Shown piece by piece: positions 60,478-64,000 of a stretch of 64,000 bases of DNA (its first letter is position 1; the number at the start of each line of letters is the position of its first letter). Under the pieces are notes generated by a model, which had not been told where the DNA came from, did no database searches, and worked only from the letters and a program-made list of their open reading frames with translations. The stretch spans positions 3,782,001 to 3,846,000 of the forward strand of contig CM034243.1 of NCBI GenBank assembly GCA_019916065.1. Reading direction: 5' to 3'. The translations under genes were made by a program, and so were the position numbers. This DNA is from Vitellaria paradoxa. Lineage: Eukaryota > Streptophyta > Magnoliopsida > Ericales > Sapotaceae.

Positions 60478-60825
60478 TGGAGAGAGTGGTCGATAGAGTG
60501 ATGGCCGTCCACTTCTACGACCTGAGAGATGCGAAGGCGGAGACAAGGGAGATTCGGAAGCAGCGCATGCAGCAGCAGAGGCAGGCTGGAGCACCACTTC
60601 GAAGCCTTGTTGGCGCATAATTTGGTGTACGAACCAAAGAATTTGGTGGGCCCTGCTCCCTCCACCGGCTTGTGGTCTCGTCGCCGCCTTGCCGTGCGGG
60701 CCCAGTTCACGGTTCCGTCGATGGGCGGTGTCCCCGACGGCCACAACCAAGGGAGGCTCGTGATTTTTAATTTGGACACGGAGGTCTCCACCCCTAGCCT
60801 CCGTGAAATTTTTGAAGCTTTCGAT
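60478..60825 (+). pseudogene. TERMINAL EAR1-like (Mei2-like) RNA-binding gene fragment
   Basis: Frame 1 from 60478 encodes MERVVDRVMAVHFYDLRDAK then REIRKQRMQQQ, the end of RRM1 of TEL-type Mei2-like proteins. A single extra A at about 60579 shifts the frame. The continuation in the next frame reads GRLEHHFEALLA, then RAQFTVPSMGGVPDGHNQG, then LVIFNLDTEVSTPSLREIF and EAF, the linker and the start of RRM2. TEL proteins regulate leaf initiation and meristem timing. Both ends are missing: RRM1 begins part-way and RRM2 stops after its first helix. The fragment is GC-rich against AT-rich flanks. With the frameshift and both truncations it is a pseudogene piece. Confidence 0.82.
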
Positions 60826-61454
60826 CTGAAATTCTTTTTCTTATGCAATTGCAGTCTTTATATAATAATTGTTCATTGTTCTTATCTGAGTTGAGTGTTA
60901 CATTTGATGAAATCTGCATATTTTTGAATTGGGTATGGGGTAGAGACTGTTTTTGTTTTGTTTGTTCTCTTAATTAGATGTTGTTTCATTTTTCATTCCT
61001 TCCAACCTTCTTATTCAGACTATAAGCTTTGACGGCGACGGTGGATTTGATATTAAATGAATGATGAAGATTCAACTTTATGAACTTAGAATTAAAAAGG
61101 CAACTCCAACCCTCCCAAATTAAGCCTAGTAAGCACTCAAATAAGAATTTTTTTTTTTTTTTTTTTTGTAAATTAAGGGGGTATTTGAAGTTCCTAAAAA
61201 GTTAAAAAAAATATATAAAGTTAGTATTGAAATGGTATAAAAGTGATTCATGTTAAAATTTAATTAAAAGAAGTTAAAAATTTTTAAAGTTTTTTTTTTT
61301 TTAATTTTTAAAAAAATTTTGAAAATCCAAATTTAGTCTAAGACGAACACAGTAATACTAATTCATCCCGATAGAAAAGTTAGAAACAACTAATATTCAC
61401 CCTATTCGAATTCAATGTCTCATTAAACGAAAGCAAGAAAATACAATATAGAAC

Positions 61455-61493
<39 letters not shown>

Positions 61494-61972
61494 TATTTAT
61501 TATTTTATTTTTTTGTGACAAGGAAAGATGGTATCACTTTCTCTCCAATCCCAGTGTTGAGTTGATTGGCTTTGGCTAACTTTCCTCTGAGGTGCTTTGT
61601 GCCCCTTAGTGAAAATCTTGGGTCTTACCAGCTTGTTTCCACATCCATTGAGTTTGCGTACATGGAATCGTCCGTTGGCCGCTTTGTCAAAGATAAGGAC
61701 GATGGCGGAGCTTCCCTTGATGGACAAAGTGGCGATCGACCTGAATATCGTTTAGTTCTAGAAGCAACCTTCTTCACTGGTTTTATCTTCTTTTTTCAAT
61801 AAGATAGGGTGGGCAAAGTCCAAGAATAGAGGTCCATTGCACATGGCTCTTACAAACAAAGCATATATATACGTATAACATCATATCATATATTACTATA
61901 TACAGTATCTTACCTATCTCTCAGCAACATAAGTAGATCTCAGAAGATTTTAATGGCAGCCATAGAAGACAA
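60826..61972. other. Spacer with one unresolved open stretch
   Basis: 60826-61140 has no recognised feature. A MITE-like piece is at 61165-61330 and (AAT)n at 61457-61493. From about 61505 to 61795 both strands have long open frames (78 codons plus; 75 codons minus) of coding-like, GC-richer composition, but no family is recognised in any frame. It may be another gene remnant. Confidence 0.4.
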
Positions 61973-62479
61973 TTACACGTTGCTGGGTCCCTGAGCCGGC
62001 TCCACCAATGTTCTGCCCACATTGATATGGAATCGCTGCTTGAATCTCGTTAGCAGATTGAGGTTCCACGCCATTACCATGACAGAGAAAATGGCCCATA
62101 TAATGTAGATTATCCAACTGAGCCAATCTGGGAGGATTATAGACACAATAGGAACTATACCAAGTGCTCCAGATATGAGAATAGCACGATTTATTATATG
62201 ATCAGCTGCGCAGTTTCCAAACATGTTTCGAACTACAATTCTGAACCCGACTGCCAAGGCACAAATGCACAGTGATACCAAAAAAATGGCCTTGCTCAAG
62301 GGGTTTGCTTTTCCTTCAACGTGGAGGAAGCCAATCAGTATGGTGTAGAAAGTGCCCAGCAATCCAACCAACTGAACGAAGTGATCTGCAGCGGCCTTTT
62401 TTGCGGTGCCTAAAATTATTACTACTTTTTCCCTGAATATATATATATATATATATATGCAATCATTAATTAATGACAA
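61973..62479 (-). CDS. Last exon of an unrecognised multi-pass membrane protein
   Basis: The frame encodes three or four hydrophobic segments: QLVGLLGTFYTILIGFLHV, AIFLVSLCICALAVGFRIVV, and a long stretch from ILISGALGIVPIVSII to YIIWAIFSVMVMAW, then a basic tail (RFKQRFHINVGR). The first residues come from an (AT)n repeat and are unlikely to be coding. Intron-like acceptors lie at TATTCAG|GG (exon from 62432) and TTTTAG|GC (exon from 62409), so this is probably a terminal exon with coding sequence from about GTAKKAAADHFVQLVG on. Upstream exons were not found in the next 1.5 kb. No function is proposed; location in a cell membrane is inferred from hydrophobicity only. Confidence 0.55.
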   Translation of the reverse strand: MSLINDCIYIYIYIFREKVVIILGTAKKAAADHFVQLVGLLGTFYTILIGFLHVEGKANPLSKAIFLVSLCICALAVGFRIVVRNMFGNCAADHIINRAILISGALGIVPIVSIILPDWLSWIIYIIWAIFSVMVMAWNLNLLTRFKQRFHINVGRTLVEPAQGPSNV

Positions 62480-64000
62480 AAATATAATAGACTTTCTAAT
62501 TAAAAATTATGACTTTTGGATTAACCAATCTAATCAAAGCAAACGTTGAAGATAGTCACTACAATTTTTTCCAATCAGATTGAGAAGTAAAAAACTAGTG
62601 GTCCTGCAATGACAAAGAATTCATATATATATATATATATATCTGTACGGTTCCTTTTTCTTATCAAACCAGTACAAAGATGAAGCTGGGCACATGCCGC
62701 AGTCTATATAAAGTTTTGGGCCTAAAAAAAATTTAGTCTAAAATTTAAAATGTCTCATAAATTTAAACATATAAAAATAGATTTATTCTAGATATGCTAA
62801 ATTTAATATTGAATAAAACTGAAGGCGACCGAAAAAACAAAAGAAAATAAAGTATGGAAATCAAAATAAGTGAAGTTAGTGACTGCAAAAACAAATCAAA
62901 CAAATCACAGGTAGTTGTCAGAGGAGAAATGGTGATCCAGCAAATAGTGCTCAAGTATAGATCACCCAACAATTAATTAGTTAAGAACTAACCTAGGAAA
63001 AAAAACAAAAACAAAAAACAGTGGAATTGACATCATAATGAAAAAAATAATTGCACGGTATCAAATAACACAATTGTTAAATAGATTTATGATTATTTTA
63101 TTCTTTGTAATTCAACAATATATATATATATATATAATACAACTAAAGAATAAGAATACAAGAAAATAAACATATAGGAAAATCTTAGAAGTCAAACTTT
63201 TAACCTTTGTCCATCTTTTAAATTGCAATTGGAAATTTTTCTGATTTTACTAATTTGATTTTAGCTTCTCTTGAAGCTTTTCTTTTTTCTTTTTACATCA
63301 TTTTTTTATTAAAATTTAGTTTTTCTTTCAGAAATTATAATTTTTAGGTATATTAATCATATTCGTAAAAAAAATTAAAAATTTCTCGTCCATTTAAATA
63401 AAAATTATTTGTATGCGTAAACAAGTATCAAAAAAATTAGTTTTTTTTATTTTTTTCTAACTTTTACTCAAATGGACATGAATTTTTTATTTTTTTTTTA
63501 CGAATATTATTAACATACCTAAAAATTATAGTTTCTAAAAAAAATTAAATTTTGGTAAAAAAATCATATAAAACCAAAAAAATACCAAATAAAAAAAAAG
63601 TTAAAATTAATTTTGCTACAAAAGGAAGCCTAAGCGCCTAAGCAAAAGCTAAAAATGTGTGTATATTCGAAGTCAACACGTCAGTCAATGACCGACGTTT
63701 TAACATTTGATTACCAAGAAAAAACAATATATTTTTTAGAGTCCATATTTTTATTTCCAATTTAATTTACAGCATCTCACAAATGTATACCAATTTTTTG
63801 AAAGAGAAAATATGTTAATTTATTATCAAACTAAAATACAATGTACTATTAGTAATGATAGTCCGTAATTTTGATTTAAGTTATTTTTATAAAATCAATC
63901 ACAAAATTGTTTCAATACAGTTAATAACAAAAGATTTTTTTAACTCAAGTTAATTTATAAAATGAGTCAACAATTAAAGATAAAAAATAAAAGTGCATAT
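62480..64000. other. AT-rich end of window
   Basis: Contains (AT)n runs at 62622-62641 and 63118-63137 and the foldback MITE near 63200-63615. No convincing upstream exon of the membrane protein gene was identified. Confidence 0.45.
63200..63615. mobile_element. Foldback MITE, about 415 bp
   Basis: The left half (TTTTTACATCATTTTTTTATT, AAATTATAATTTTTAGGTAT, TCGTCCATTTAAATAAAA) is mirrored in reverse complement on the right (TAACTTTTACTCAAATGGAC, ATACCTAAAAATTATAG, AAATCATATAAAACC), centred near 63420. Same family as 55210-55570. Confidence 0.65.

Overview
The window is nuclear DNA from a dicot plant. It is very AT-rich, genes are sparse and intron-bearing, introns follow GT-AG, and the proteins are plant-specific (beta-expansin, EAR-type C2H2 zinc finger, U/P-type cyclin). 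The species cannot be named from the sequence. Probable intact genes cover only a few kilobases; most of the rest is transposon-derived or featureless AT-rich DNA.

Layout. 1-12150 has no gene; it holds small MITEs, one complete hAT-type MITE and two GC-richer islands. 12151-13674 (minus) is an intronless ZAT-type zinc-finger repressor gene. 14735-16274 is a Mutator-like candidate carrying a piece of a BTB/POZ gene. 18925-23143 (minus) is an intact four-exon beta-expansin gene. 35945-43045 is a second copy of the expansin locus, with a frameshifted expansin pseudogene (36229-40557). 43723-45006 and 46950-49497 are two hAT-type elements with target-site duplications. The first carries about 0.5 kb of alternating CA/CG; the second carries exons of UPF3-like and B3-like genes. 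52308-53564 (minus) is a two-exon U-type cyclin gene. 57167-57672 is a minisatellite with a hairpin in each unit. 60478-60825 (plus) is a broken piece of a TERMINAL EAR1-like RNA-binding gene. 61973-62479 (minus) is the last exon of an unrecognised multi-pass membrane protein.

The most informative structure is the expansin segmental duplication (about 18.3-29.8 kb against 35.9-43.0 kb). Because each copy shows the other copy's empty site, insertions can be placed after the duplication. Copy A gained a hAT-like element in intron 1, a MITE, a tRNA-derived SINE with a 13-bp target duplication, and a 2.57-kb near-perfect palindrome. Copy B gained a CACTA element in intron 3, lost the acceptor AG of intron 2 and gained one base in exon 3.

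The genes do not form a pathway. No operon, CRISPR array, rRNA or functional tRNA gene was seen. All functional calls come from reading motifs by eye; no database search was run.
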